Positions 1 to 11,600 of a stretch of 64,000 nt of DNA are shown here, in pieces. This DNA is from Hymenolepis diminuta (lineage: Eukaryota; Platyhelminthes; Cestoda; Cyclophyllidea; Hymenolepididae). The position numbers were made by a program, and so were the translations under genes. The DNA is taken from the NCBI GenBank assembly GCA_900708905.1, contig CAADRB010000002.1, positions 5,968,269 to 6,032,268 of the forward strand, read 5' to 3'. Within the stretch, counting starts at the first letter, position 1, and each line of letters begins with the position of its first letter. The notes beneath the pieces were generated by a model. The model did not search any database, was not told the origin of the DNA, and saw nothing but the letters and a program-made list of their open reading frames with translations.

Positions 1-2478
1 TCCATATGCGATCGAAATATAACATCTTCTCCGACACACAACATATATTTCAAATGACAAACAACAAAAATGCCATAATTTATCTCGACTTTTTGGAGAA
101 GAATATTTCCAATTTTATCTTGAACTTGCCTACAAAAGTTTAAACTGTTATTTAAGGTCGCAATAGAAACATTAGGTGAGTAGAAATATATTAATGTCAC
201 AATTTCTAGTTTACTTATAGATAGTTTAAAGTTAAATTAAAATAGGGGGAAGAAATAGACTCCTCCTTCACAACAAATAGAGAATTCCTTTCTACTGATG
301 CTACTAAACATGTGGAAGTTCTTTATCTTCCTCCATTATGCACTTCAGCTATCACAAGTCCTAAAATTGTTCACTGCTGTTGCTGTAAGAGTTTTAATGG
401 AAAAGTGGTGAGGTGTAATCAACGTCAAAGCAGGTAGGTGTTTGAGCAGCAGTTGGGATCTCCTTTATTTTTTTGTGCAAAATAACAAACACTAAAGAAA
501 ATATGGTCGATTTGTGAATAAATAATGAACACGTATTAATGTTATTATTACCAGGGCAGAAATAAAATACTTCTTTAAATTAATTACGAATGATTCATAA
601 ATTGTGGAATTTAACTTACCGCCATTAATGAATGATAAGAATTAATAGTAATACCAACTTCTATCAGTTGTAAAGGCGGTAATTATTAACAGGAATAGTG
701 CAAAAATTTCTTCATCTTTAAATTTTGAGCTATCAGGTAATTCCATTCCAAGGAATTATTAAATGTAAATCGTGAACAAATTTAGATTAATGTCTTTTTC
801 TATTTATGCAAATATATTTTTAGCTGCAAATATCCAGGAGATAACCCACTGTGCCGGACTTTAGATCGAGACTGAAACCGTAAATCAAATGATAATACTC
901 TAATTTTTGGGAATAATTGTGAAGTTGGGGGCTTATTTTCAAGCCATTAAAAAATCTCCATTAAACCATGGGAATTTTCTAGAACAAACAGTCTCACTAG
1001 TAATAAGAAATGGTTGGTTCAACTTAAACAATTACAAATTTGGTGACATTTTCCCCAGAATACCTTTTAGCAATGTATATAGCGAGTTAAATAATCGGCT
1101 GTTCGGCGGTCTCAGATCACAAAACACTCATGAAAGCCTCAAACTTTTATGTCCCGATGTTAACTATTCAATAATTGGTCCCACCAAAATAAATAGATGT
1201 TCGATTGATGTTTTATAATTTCTTGATAGAACGCCGATAAATTGTATTTCAGACCATAGAATTTATGAACTGCCTTGGGATGAGTAATTTGCATTTAACT
1301 GCCTTAACCTCGTATCTCTGTAGGATACCATAACTGACTCTTTGATTCCCTAAAAAATTGTGCTAGTTACTAATACAACCCGATAACACGGCGAAACAAA
1401 ACGATCCAAAGCACAATATCAAAATAAGACGCAAATTTTCGTATCAATAGGTCGACTTATATTACGTGCCATTTACAACCGCAGTGTAAACAAATTCATT
1501 CGAATATAAAATGAAAGAAGAGAAAACTAAGGGGTGGAAAATAAAGAATCCTACAAGTAAGAATTTTTTTGGAAAATGTCATTTTCTTATGCTTAGGACT
1601 TTGTTAGGCAGAGAAAATTGTCACCGATCCGACAACATATTGACCTTCAGTCTTCAAACGAACGAAGAAACTTTCATTCTTATAAAATTTTGCCAAATTA
1701 TTAAACAATCTTGGAGGTAATTTATTAGGTTGTTCTATAGATTGAATATGAGTTAATTGAAGCATCAGCTCTGTTAAAGTTGTGGCTAAACCATTGCATA
1801 ATTTCATTGTCTAAATCAATACTTCTGAATTATCATTTTTTGAATTCGCCCAGCGTGCTGTCTGACAAAATGATGATACATCATGTCATTCTCTACCATG
1901 TTAGTGATAAATCACCTTGTTTATCTTAGACATTTGCATAAATATAATAGTGACAGTGCTATTGGCAGAAAGAGAGAGTAACCGTTGCATACAGGTTGCT
2001 ACAACAAAAGCTCTATATCGCCAGTATTCTGATTACTTTCTGCCTATGGTTGGCTTAAATCTATTAAAATATGGTGGACTTAGCTAACTGTGCCTGTACT
2101 CATTTAATTTAATGGGTCACTGAAAAGGAAATTATTATTTTAAAATCAAAAATTTTTCTATTTAGCAAGAAAAGAGCATACATACCAGGTAGTTTTATTT
2201 AAAATTGGATTCAAAGTTACGAAATTCTTTCTAAAGCTTGCTAAATACAAATCCTAGAAGAGGCAAATGATTACCATTGCATGATTTACTCAGATTCCTG
2301 GGCTAATTAACAATTTTTGATCCGATCTGGTTTATTATTTGTGAACCTATAGTGAAATAAATAGTAAAGTTAAAATTCAACCTAGTATGATCTGCTTTTC
2401 TAGAAGTTAATCGGCGCTTTGATTTTCTAAGTAATTACTCTAGTTACTGTCACATGTATGATTCTTATTTGTAGGATT
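1..2478. other. Intergenic DNA, no gene recognised
   Basis: AT-rich sequence. The open frames here, up to about 100 codons, are the size expected by chance at this base composition. They have no recognisable domain, signal peptide or splice-linked partner. No RNA gene or clear repeat copy was recognised. Confidence 0.6.
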
Positions 2479-2814
2479 CTTTATGCAATAGCCAGAAGAT
2501 GTCTGTCAACACCTGGCAATTAGAAATGACTGACTGATGAAAAGATCTCCACTGCAGTGTCCACAGGCGGTCCAAGTGTGGGTTTGCACGTATGCACATA
2601 GATACCTAACAGGTGCCGATCATCAAGCCGAGACCTCGAAGACGAGACATAACTGATGTCTAACGAAGAAATGTTTTGCATATAAACCTAGTTTGCTTAT
2701 TAATAAATTTAACAATGCAGTTATTAAAGAAGAACTGATCTGGCACCATAAGCGGCTTGACCTATTCCAAATATTCGATCAATGTGACATCGGTAAACTG
2801 TAACGTTAATACAC
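2479..2814 (-). repeat. Dispersed repeat family R1, copy a (inverted relative to copy b)
   Basis: The reverse complement of this segment aligns along its length with 4615-4930. Shared blocks include GTTAGGTATCTATGTGCATA and TTGGACCGCCTGTGGACACT, separated by diverged stretches. Copy a carries about 20 extra bases near its low-coordinate end. The two copies lie about 1.8 kb apart in opposite orientation. No coding frame is shared between them, so this is probably a non-coding interspersed repeat. It could also be the arms of a larger decayed element. Confidence 0.8.
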
Positions 2815-4614
2815 TTAATTTTTCACCTTTTAACTCCTGCTTCTTCTCAGTCCCTTTTATTTGTACGAAATAATTCACGTTACGGTTGCAAATGACGCAT
2901 AATACAAACCGGCCTATCGGCATGAAAATGTGCGTCTTATTTTGATACGGTGGCTTGAGTCATTTGTATTGTGATATCATCAAGTGGCGTTTGCGACCAC
3001 TGCAATGTCACAGGAAATCTAAGAGTCGGTTACGGCATCCTATGGAGAAGAGCAGACTGCAACAGTTACAAATACAAACCAACCAAATCCAAAATATCAG
3101 AAAAGGGTAATTTAATTTGTGCCTACTTTACACATATCAAGCAGGTAAATTCATTTGATTAAGATGGAATTCAGAAGACGAGAAATAAAAGGTGGGAAAA
3201 AGATCCACATATAGAAGATCTATTTTTGGAGAAAACACTGCCATCTTCTATCGATCACTTCTAATTTAATTATTATTAATAAAATAATTCAAAAACTTTA
3301 CCCGAATCCTCGATTTTTCGTAAATAAGAAGAAATCAACTACTTGGACCCTACAATGGACAAACCTCACTATTTTATCGCTTCCATAAATGATAAGTCAA
3401 CTGCAAGTAATCAATGCGTCAGATTTAGGTTAAAATTTCGGTACAAATCATAATGTTGAGTATATTAATTGACGGAAAACCTTCTATGAAACATAGTTCA
3501 AATTAATTAATAATAAGAAAAATCAGTTTCGCACATACAAGGTAAAAATATAACTATGAATAATTGTTAAATATTCTCTCTTGATGAAATTAATATTCAT
3601 TTTATGCTTTCTCCCCATTATTATTGAAAATAACTCTTATATCCTAAATTGTTTATATGAACAATGATAAATTACCCCTTACTGAGCATATTTCGATTTA
3701 AAATAGATGTTTTTATTAGAGCGACGAGAGTTCGTGTTTTATACTTCCTAGCTGGAATGTCGGTGTGTAGATCTTAAAAGATTTAAATTTATTTCCAATC
3801 AATCACATAATTGAATTCCTTTGATACAATTTTATTGCTATTTTGCATAACAAGCATTAAATAACTTAATATTCAACTGCAATAAGATGTAGAAGTCCCT
3901 TCATTAAGTGCCCTAGTTTATAACTAAGATGATTTATTTTGCTACGTGACATCTGGATTTAATTTCTGAATAAACATATATACGTGGACGCATTATTGTT
4001 GAGTACTGGTGCGTCCGTGTTTGTATCGATTTCCCACTATTGCTTATTCACTTCACACCAATGACATTTTATTTGCAGTTTGTTTAGATTATGATTTATA
4101 CATACAATTCCAATAGAGTACATTAATCCCATTTCATTCCTGTAGATTCTCTGTAACGATATAATTAAATGTACTTGAGGCCAAAAATTGTGATTAGTAA
4201 TTTGGCAATGCTGACCTTGGGATCTACCCATTTCTTTATATTATTGAACACCCATCTTGCTGATTAACCAGTTGGAGCTAAGGCTAACGCTCATCTCCCT
4301 GCTACTGCGACTTCACATCCACCAACTAAAATTAGTCACTCTCTTATTCGATCTCCCTTGAAGACGAAGAAAAGAAATTTGACAAATGTTTTGCCGATTT
4401 GAAGCCTGGTGATATTGCAGAAAGCACTAAGTGCATAACAAGGTAGAGGAGAAAATAAAGAAATTGAAAGAACGCTAGGCTGAAGGTTAGTGTCTGTTCT
4501 GAATGAAAGTAAAATCGAGCAGTCTTTTCTTTCACCCTTTGATAAATCAAACAAGTAAATGAAAAGTGATTCATTCCCATCCTGTCTGATTCACTGGATT
4601 TGTTTAAGAACAGG
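2815..4614. other. Spacer between the two R1 copies, no gene recognised
   Basis: AT-rich sequence bracketed by the inverted R1 copies. Its open frames are short (at most about 80 codons) and show no transposase, reverse transcriptase or other recognisable motif. There is therefore no coding evidence that the R1 pair bounds one mobile element. Confidence 0.5.
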
Positions 4615-4930
4615 GTGTAATAAAGTTAGAGCCTATCGGGGCCACATCAATCGAATAATTGGAATACGTCAAGGCACTCATGTCGTCAGATCAGTTCGGA
4701 GGTGGCAGGCAAGCCACCCCAATTTATTAATTAGTAAATTCCGGTTATATACAACGCATTTCTTCCTTAGACGTCAGTCGTATCTCGTTGTCGGTGTCTC
4801 GGCGTGATGATCGACATCTGTTAGGTATCTATGTGCATATATGCAAACTCACAGTTGGACCGCCTGTGGACACTGTAGTGGGGATCTTATCGCCTGGTGT
4901 TGATAGACATTTGCTGGCCATAGCACAAAG
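4615..4930 (+). repeat. Dispersed repeat family R1, copy b
   Basis: Inverted partner of 2479-2814. Homology starts near GTGTAATAAAG and runs through the block around 4826-4875 to about TAGCACAAAG at 4930. Divergence is moderate, with substitutions throughout and small indels, which suggests an old insertion pair rather than a recent duplication. Confidence 0.8.
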
Positions 4931-6184
4931 GTGGTAAGGGATTGGGTAAGCCTGACTCAAAGTCATTGATACTATAGGCACCGGATGCTATAGTGTTGAA
5001 GTGCATAAATCACGCTAGTCAAAATCCATTTTCAAATGATATTTTCATGACTTGAATATGACAGCCAGTTACTGGGGTGCAGGATTTTATGTTTATAAAC
5101 AGATTATTAATTAGTAGGACTACCTCAGTATACCCTTACATTCTGATTCATCAGTCGGTAGTATCAAGATCGAGGTATAACCATGCAGAGGTCGATATAT
5201 CAGTCTTCTAGCCACTGTCATATCGAAAATCTCCCCGGCTCCCTCATAATCTTATGGATTTATTGATTCCCGTTGCATCTTTTAACGGGTTTGTGTTTGT
5301 CAATCCCGAACCAAAAATATCCACCTGAAACCTTACCCTAGTTCCCGTTCTCATTTTTAGGTTCTACCGGCCAATTTCTACACTCATTCCATCCACCATT
5401 CAGCTTCCTCGCTCTACTCCTATCACGAACTTCAATCTACCCACTCCATTTGCAGCTCTCTCTATATCTTTTTCTGCTATTTTTCGTTAAAATTTTACCG
5501 TTACGGAGTCTTTCACCTTCCTACTCAATACAATTTTCCATCTGGTGACTCTATTCCTATCCTTTTTTGAAAGTTTTAAGGACCTTCTGTAATAAACTTA
5601 AGGAAACTTAGTGAATGCTAGTTGTTGTTGCTATTCATATTTATTAAAAAAATGGAACAAAGTCATTTTGAAATGGAATAAAGCAGAAATTTATTTTATA
5701 TTCTGTTTATTTTCAGAAAAAAGCACTAAGTAATTTTGACCAAATTAACCTGCTTGTAATCTGCACTATTATCTTCATCTTTGGTGATTTTTCAGATTTT
5801 ACTTCTTCATTCGTCGTTAATAACTAAGATCTTTTCACAAGTGAAACAAATCGACCTCTGGCGTTAAATGGATATTTGGCATATTTTGTTCTTGCAAATA
5901 ACAAATCTACTTTAAGCATATAAGTAGAGTGCCATCTGATTAAAAAATATGGGTAGTCAAACTTCGTAATCACAATAATTACTTTAATTTTCAATTTCAC
6001 TTAATATATGATTGCCTCCCGTTTCGGACCCTCAACAGTGATTATAAACATATGCTACTTTTGTTTCCGTTTTATTACAGATTGCAGTTTCAATAGAGTG
6101 TAGTACAATAATTTGATTACAAAATCGCTGACCACAGCTTCTGTCCTCGCTGCTTACTATTGTTATTACGACTAACTGAAATCT
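4931..6184. other. Intergenic DNA, no gene recognised
   Basis: AT-rich sequence with pyrimidine-rich patches (for example 5380-5480). No open frame with recognisable content, RNA gene or element end was seen. Confidence 0.5.
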
Positions 6185-6345
6185 CGATAATAAGCAGGAG
6201 GAAATCTGATAATTCTGAGGTCACTTGATCAGTGTTCATCGGTGTCCATCTGCTAGTGCGGATGGCCAACAGCACTGGATAATTCTGGTCAGTAGCGGAG
6301 TTGCAAAATGCGAGTTTCCCATAAGAGTGACTTCAAGACACCTAT
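6185..6345 (+). repeat. tRNA-derived SINE-like repeat, copy 1 (diverged)
   Basis: Aligns in the same orientation with 13270-13430 and in the opposite orientation with 49095-49261. Diagnostic shared segments are a GGATGGCCAAC-like core followed by a GCAAAATGCGAGTTT-like block. The promoter-like head, best seen in the 49 kb copy, is largely eroded here. Confidence 0.6.
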
Positions 6346-7086
6346 TATCTACTCAACTTATACGTTTTTAACACTTTCCGTGATAGAATTGTGATGTTTT
6401 AGTTTTCCATCAATATTACCGGATAATAAAATGTACAGATTTCACATTCTAGAACATTGAAAAAAGACTCTGCGGACTTTACAATTACCTTTTCTGCACT
6501 TAGACATTCATTTTCACCTTTAAATGAAATGAAAAAATTTCTCTTCATCCCTTTGAACCATCCTGAATTTATAATAATTATTTAAAGTACATATCCGGTA
6601 ATACAAATTACTAATAAGATGAGTGGTTGCATGGCCAATTTTTTCTTTACACCTTTGTTGTGTCTGACAAGACGTTTTTACGCTAATTGGACTCAGCGCC
6701 GTCCGAGGGGTGGTCAATCCAATCTACATCCATTCGGATACCTAGATGCGTTCTCCTTGAATGCAGTTGCTCCTGGTCGCATTAATGCTTTAGTGATCGA
6801 TAACCATGTACGTCATCCCTATCCTTTAAATTACTGGGATACGGACTGTGCTACGCAGAAGTGTTTTATTTGTCAGTGGGTTATTCTTCCATTAAATAAA
6901 ATTGGTGTGCGGCTTGGTTCATATGCTGCTAGGTGGTAAATGAAATAACCAAATATAAATAAGAACAATACAGTATTCAGGCTAGTTTCAAATTAACTCC
7001 CACGATATGCGTTTTGATAAGAATTTTATCGCATAATTACACCTATTTTTTTTACAGAATACAGAGAAGCATAGATAAAGGATAAT
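6346..7086. other. Intergenic DNA with one unexplained open frame
   Basis: Lies between the SINE-like copy and the 3' end of the secreted-protein gene. It holds an ATG-initiated frame of 106 codons at 6619-6939 on the plus strand. That frame is richer in GC and less AT-biased in amino-acid use than most chance frames. No domain, splice structure or homologue could be recognised, so it is not called a gene. Confidence 0.4.
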
Positions 7087-7092
7087 TTTATT
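7087..7092 (-). terminator. Poly(A) signal AATAAA of the secreted-protein gene
   Basis: The minus strand reads AATAAA here, about 50 bases after the stop codon at 7143-7145. That is the expected distance for cleavage and polyadenylation of a short 3' UTR. Confidence 0.6.
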
Positions 7093-7142
7093 AAGTCCGG
7101 TTTAAGCCTTTACGTTTTAAAATAAACGAGGAAGAGAGCCAT

Positions 7143-7849
7143 TTAGAGCGGGAGGTAACTCTTGCTCTGGCAGAAAGATCTGGCCTTCTGTTTCTTCAGA
7201 TCCTTCAACTTCTTATCCTCTTCCAAAATGCAGCCGATACATTCATTGACATCACCATAGTTGGCATAACGACCACACATCTCCATCTTGCCCCTCAATA
7301 GCGCAGCGATAGGACTAACGGGAGTATTTGGATTAGAAAACAGGCCACCTAAGGAGAATGATAGTCTTCCGAGTCTACCCCCTTGAAGACCCTGGGGTTT
7401 CTTTGGTTGACCAGTAGGTTCTTTCATGGTGTTAGTCATAGGATCCCTTTGTGGTTCACCCAAAGAGCTAAATGATCCGGATTCAGAATTAGATTCAGAT
7501 ACTGGTGAGGGAAAAGAACGAGCCAAGGCAACAGCCACAAGAACCGAGGTCAAAAGAACGATTTTCTGCCTGTAATCAATTTAAATAAGTAAGTATTAAA
7601 TCAATTGGAGAAAGTCTAAATTTATTTCCCTATAAGGGAAATTTTACGAATAATCAAATAAATAAGAAAATTTTGTTATTATTTCATTGAATATTTAATG
7701 AAAATAAAAAAATAACGGTCTGAAAAAAAAGATTTTTTTAACTGATGGATTAGAATTAATTATTAAATTAGGAAACAAATACCAAATTAAGGTTGAAAGT
7801 GATATTAGCATTAAGGTATATATTATAATGATTATTAAGCAACTTACAT
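7143..7849 (-). CDS. Small secreted cysteine-containing protein, two exons, split ATG
   Basis: The coding sequence is join(7848..7849, 7143..7569) on the minus strand, 142 residues. Exon 1 contributes only AT before a consensus donor (GTAAGTT). The 278-base intron ends in TTGATTACAG, and exon 2 supplies the G of the start codon. The protein begins MQKIVLLTSVLVAVALA, a typical signal peptide with likely cleavage after residue 17 or 19. A Ser/Pro/Gly-rich, low-complexity middle follows (about 20-80). The C-terminal module (about 85-142) has cysteines at 99, 111, 114 and 134 and a Lys/Glu-rich helix-like stretch between the last two. The layout suggests secretion from the cell. The family is not recognised and no function is claimed. 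A degenerate paralogue at 8305-8696 shares the C-terminal module, which supports real coding history. The TATA box, splice sites and poly(A) signal agree with one compact transcription unit. Confidence 0.85.
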
Positions 7850-7890
7850 TTTGAGATGAGTTTGAACTATTCTAACGTGGACTTCCCTGT

Positions 7891-7898
7891 CTTATATA
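7891..7898 (-). promoter_or_regulatory. TATA box of the secreted-protein gene
   Basis: The minus strand reads TATATAAG, about 42 bases upstream of the A of the split start codon. A transcription start some 25-30 bases downstream would give a first exon of only about 15-20 bases. That is consistent with the intron falling inside the ATG. Confidence 0.6.
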
Positions 7899-8304
7899 CT
7901 ACTGAATTTGGACTTTAGAATCGGACTTTCATCCCTAACGTCTGGCAGACTTTTCATTCTACCTCAATCCATTTACTAAACACTAAAAAGGTTGTACGGA
8001 AACTTTGTTCTGATAAGGCCAAAGGTTCAATCAATATTGAAAACAATCTTCCTATTTATCTAAATGTTTGAAGGCTAATGTGAAAATAGTTAATTCACAT
8101 TGTTTGAAAATACTCTTAATTGAAATTTTTTCTTGTGTGTTAAAATCAACATAATATATATTTTTAGCAAAATGAAGGATTATTTTGTTGAATTTAGACG
8201 AAAATCGTACAACCACTAAAATAAAGCTAAATTCATTGACACAATCAATATTTAGTTGGGAAAGTTTTAGTTGATCAACAAATTGAACTTAAAATTAACT
8301 GAGT
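7899..8304. other. Spacer between the secreted gene and its dead paralogue
   Basis: This carries the 5' flank of the live gene and the 3' flank of the degenerate copy. Nothing else was recognised in it. Confidence 0.5.
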
Positions 8305-8696
8305 TTACATTCTGGTGGCCATCTTAAGAACACAGTAGTCTCCAGTCTTGCGTTCTCTTAACTTCTTTATTTTTTCGTCCTCTTTCATAACACATTTAAC
8401 ACAAGTCTTCATATCTCCAGGCTAGGGTTTAAGGGAGTATTTAGCGATCTTGCCACTCTTGCCAGTTAAGAAGGAATTGACAGCAGGATGATGGAGATGT
8501 CTGGATGGAATGTGCAGCCAGGGGAGCGGGAACGACTGTTGGTCTTTATGGGATGGCGGTTGGGTGCATCATTGGCAGCAGAGCAATTGAGGCTGGTTGA
8601 ATAGAAATTGCTGGAACTGTAGCAAGCACAGGACCGGAGAACTAAGCTGAAGCCAGAGCCAACATTGCTAAGGGAGCAGTATTATAACGACTTCAT
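8305..8696 (-). pseudogene. Degenerate tandem paralogue of the secreted cysteine protein
   Basis: Read on the minus strand, it starts ATG AAG TCG TTA and then hits TAA. In a shifted frame a signal-peptide-like block, MLALASA, is followed by stops, then an Ala/Pro-rich stretch. After a further frame change, the C-terminal part is readable to the stop at 8305-8307. There GDMKTCVKCVMKEDEKIKKL matches GDVNECIGCILEEDKKLKDL of the live gene, and the final cysteine is kept. An in-frame TAG lies just before this block, beside a segment matching the live protein's LLRGK...GRY region. At least two frame disruptions and several stops make a functional product unlikely. The first of the four cysteines is absent. 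Same strand and a spacing of about 0.4 kb from the live gene indicate an old tandem duplication. Confidence 0.8.
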
Positions 8697-11600
8697 TAAT
8701 AAATCTATTTAGGAAAATGATGCAATCGATATAGCAGTATTATTCATTCTTTGCTAACTCAATATGAATAAGCATAAAATGGGTATATTTAAAATTACTG
8801 AAATACAGAGTCATTAATAAGTAGTGTATAAAACGGTATTAATAGGAAACCCAATTACTTTGTGAACAGCATGTATCTGAACCATTCTTCTTCGGTGGAC
8901 TGCTTTCCACTAATATACCATTCGAAGCGAGCTATTATTTTGCCTTAATTTTACATTTTCCGTCATCAAACTATTCTACGAGAGCAATGCGTTTTCATTC
9001 TGGGGGTCCAAGGGACTGACTCAGTGTTCTGTGCAAAGATGACAGTAACTTTAAGTGGAAGTGAGAATCATAGTGGTCTAAATTCATGGGAATTTTCAAA
9101 ACACTCCGTGTATTTTGGGTTTTAACAAAATACTACAACGAACAGTCAAGTAATGGAAGGATGAACATAAGCAAAACTAGTTGAAAAAAACTCCGAAAAG
9201 GCACAAAGCTCTAAAATTAGGACTTTGTATACTTCATGGTCATCAGAAGAAGGAAAATTTTAGAAGAATTACTTTGATAGGTACTTAATTATGCGATACA
9301 GTCAATAAGTAATGGAATGCTTGATTTTATGCGCACCTAATCAGTATTTGGAAAATACAAGTGCAGATGAGCTTTTGATAGTGGAATCCAGTATGATGAC
9401 TGATAAACAAGCAAATTATAAATTTCATGATTTAGATGAAATTTAATAATCAAATTATAGTATCTCCATCAGATCTACGATTTGATGAAATCGAAGTATT
9501 AACTTGGAAGCATAACTTTGCATTTATTAAGCTTTACAAAATGTCCAACCATTTTTGTTGCATAAGTGCAAATTTGGAACCAATTTTTATAAAATTCATT
9601 GGGTTTGCTGTCTTATCTTTAATTAAACTACGAATTAACTCTGCTTAGTGAAATAAAATATCAAATCGCCGAAATATAGGTATTGCGTGTAATCGACTTA
9701 TCAGATGTATAAATCCGAACAAAGTTCATGTTTATTTAGTTAACTGAAATACCGTTTGTGGGATTATTTTTTTACTTAATCATATACGATAACTCCCTTT
9801 GTTACAAATATAAGCTAGATAGAAACGCACACAAAAAGCTTATGTATGACTTGATACAAAACACATGGAGATAAATGAAGACATTAATGAAGGTTAAGAT
9901 AATTTAGAGGCAGATATCCATTATCCTACTAGGAAATATTGTCAAATTAGGTTATTGTACGATTCGTTCAGGAAACTAATTCGGTGTCTGTGTCCAATAA
10001 TATGGTGAGCTTATTTAAATTGTCCTCGAGTTCGTGTCATGTGAACCATCAACTTCACGTGTAATATCGTTATCTTCCCAACTTAGATCTTACTGTGTTT
10101 CGATGTTCCTAGACAAAGCGGATATCATTAAATACCTCACACTCCAGAACGATAAGACATCGACAACATTCAGATGATCCAAGTGTTTGCGTAGGAGCCT
10201 TTATAGTGTAAGTTATAACAATAGTTGAATGTGATCGATGTGGTACAAAGAAACAATTGTACATAAGCTTAATATCTTGATCCGTTAATTGAGTTGGCTT
10301 CCAGGCCATATGCGAACTGTTTTGAATATACAAACGAATTGACTTTTTGCAACTATGTGACTCGGTTGGCATTATATCAGATGTTCACAAACTTTATTTC
10401 CTCATTGACCTATAAAATAATTATTCCACAACATTGTTGTCCAGCGTACAAATCCAATGGTCGCCTCAATGATCGCGGAACGGCTGAGCAGAACAATTCC
10501 GTTTTGCTTTCTCATTACCCAGGATGAGGCTTCGAAAATATAGCAACTGTGATTAAGCGTAAACATGTGCTTTAATGTTCCTTCAGACCAATTTAAATTA
10601 GCCTCTGCAGATTATAAGAACTAAGGAAGTGGAAATTTATTTATTTCCGGATTTGGTTTAAATAAATTATTATTACAGTCTTACCCACCCCAAACCATAA
10701 TGTCTGAAATCTTATTGTGTTGTAGAGCTGACCTAGCTCTAGGAAGTAAGATTAAGATCATAATCAGGATTACTGGTCATCGATTTTGTTAGAAGCTCAA
10801 CACCTTCATGAGGTTGGCCCAAAGGAAAACTCTATCATACCGGTAGAAATGATTAATTAAGTTCGCCAAAACAGCACTCGTAATATAACCAAGAAGTTTT
10901 ATATTCAAAAGATCATTCACATTAATGATGGTTAAAAAGATAAATAAATTAGCTATTAAGTGTTCAATTTGCTGATATTTTACTCATTCGAATTAAATAT
11001 TTTGAAATTTTGACTAATGCTGTTAGCATCTATTGGATCCCCATCCTTCATCTTTTATTTGGAGAGCTCATATTTTTTTCTAGTATTTTGGTGCTTATTG
11101 GTTATCAAAGGTTGTGACTTCCTATTTTTTCACATTTGATTATAATCGCTTATTAGAGTATATTGGTGTAGCCAAAAAGTTTCCAGTTGCAATATGTCTA
11201 AAATTATGTTTGTGTCAAAGGATCATTGAACGATTGATCGATCTTATTGGAAATACAAATTTAATAACTCTATATTAAGAAATTATATACTAGACTGTGT
11301 TATAATACATTGAAATTCTAGTGTTTTCATGTTGCAACTGCGTCTGAATGTATCCCGTGGAACATTTCAGTAGCGCGCGGGTTAAATTAATTAACAAAAT
11401 AATGTCAATGAATGAGTCTATGACTAATCTTATTGAATACATCCTATTTAATTAATGAATCTTTATGTCCGATTTTATTCTTAATTGAAATTTATTCTGC
11501 AACCCACTGACTTGCAAAATCAATACAACGATTTTAACACTAATCTATTCCTGATTGTCACGTGATTCAAGGTCTCGTGTTTGAAATCGTTCAAGAAAAA

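Noticed and set aside
2479..4930. R1 inverted pair as terminal repeats of one DNA transposon
   Set aside because: No transposase-like frame lies between the arms and no target-site duplication was seen. The arms are long and diverged. It is kept as a repeat pair only.
6619..6939. Possible mitochondrial cox2 insertion, suggested by a VAPGRIN segment
   Set aside because: Only about seven residues resemble the cox2 motif. The rest of the frame does not align, and the copper-binding region is absent.
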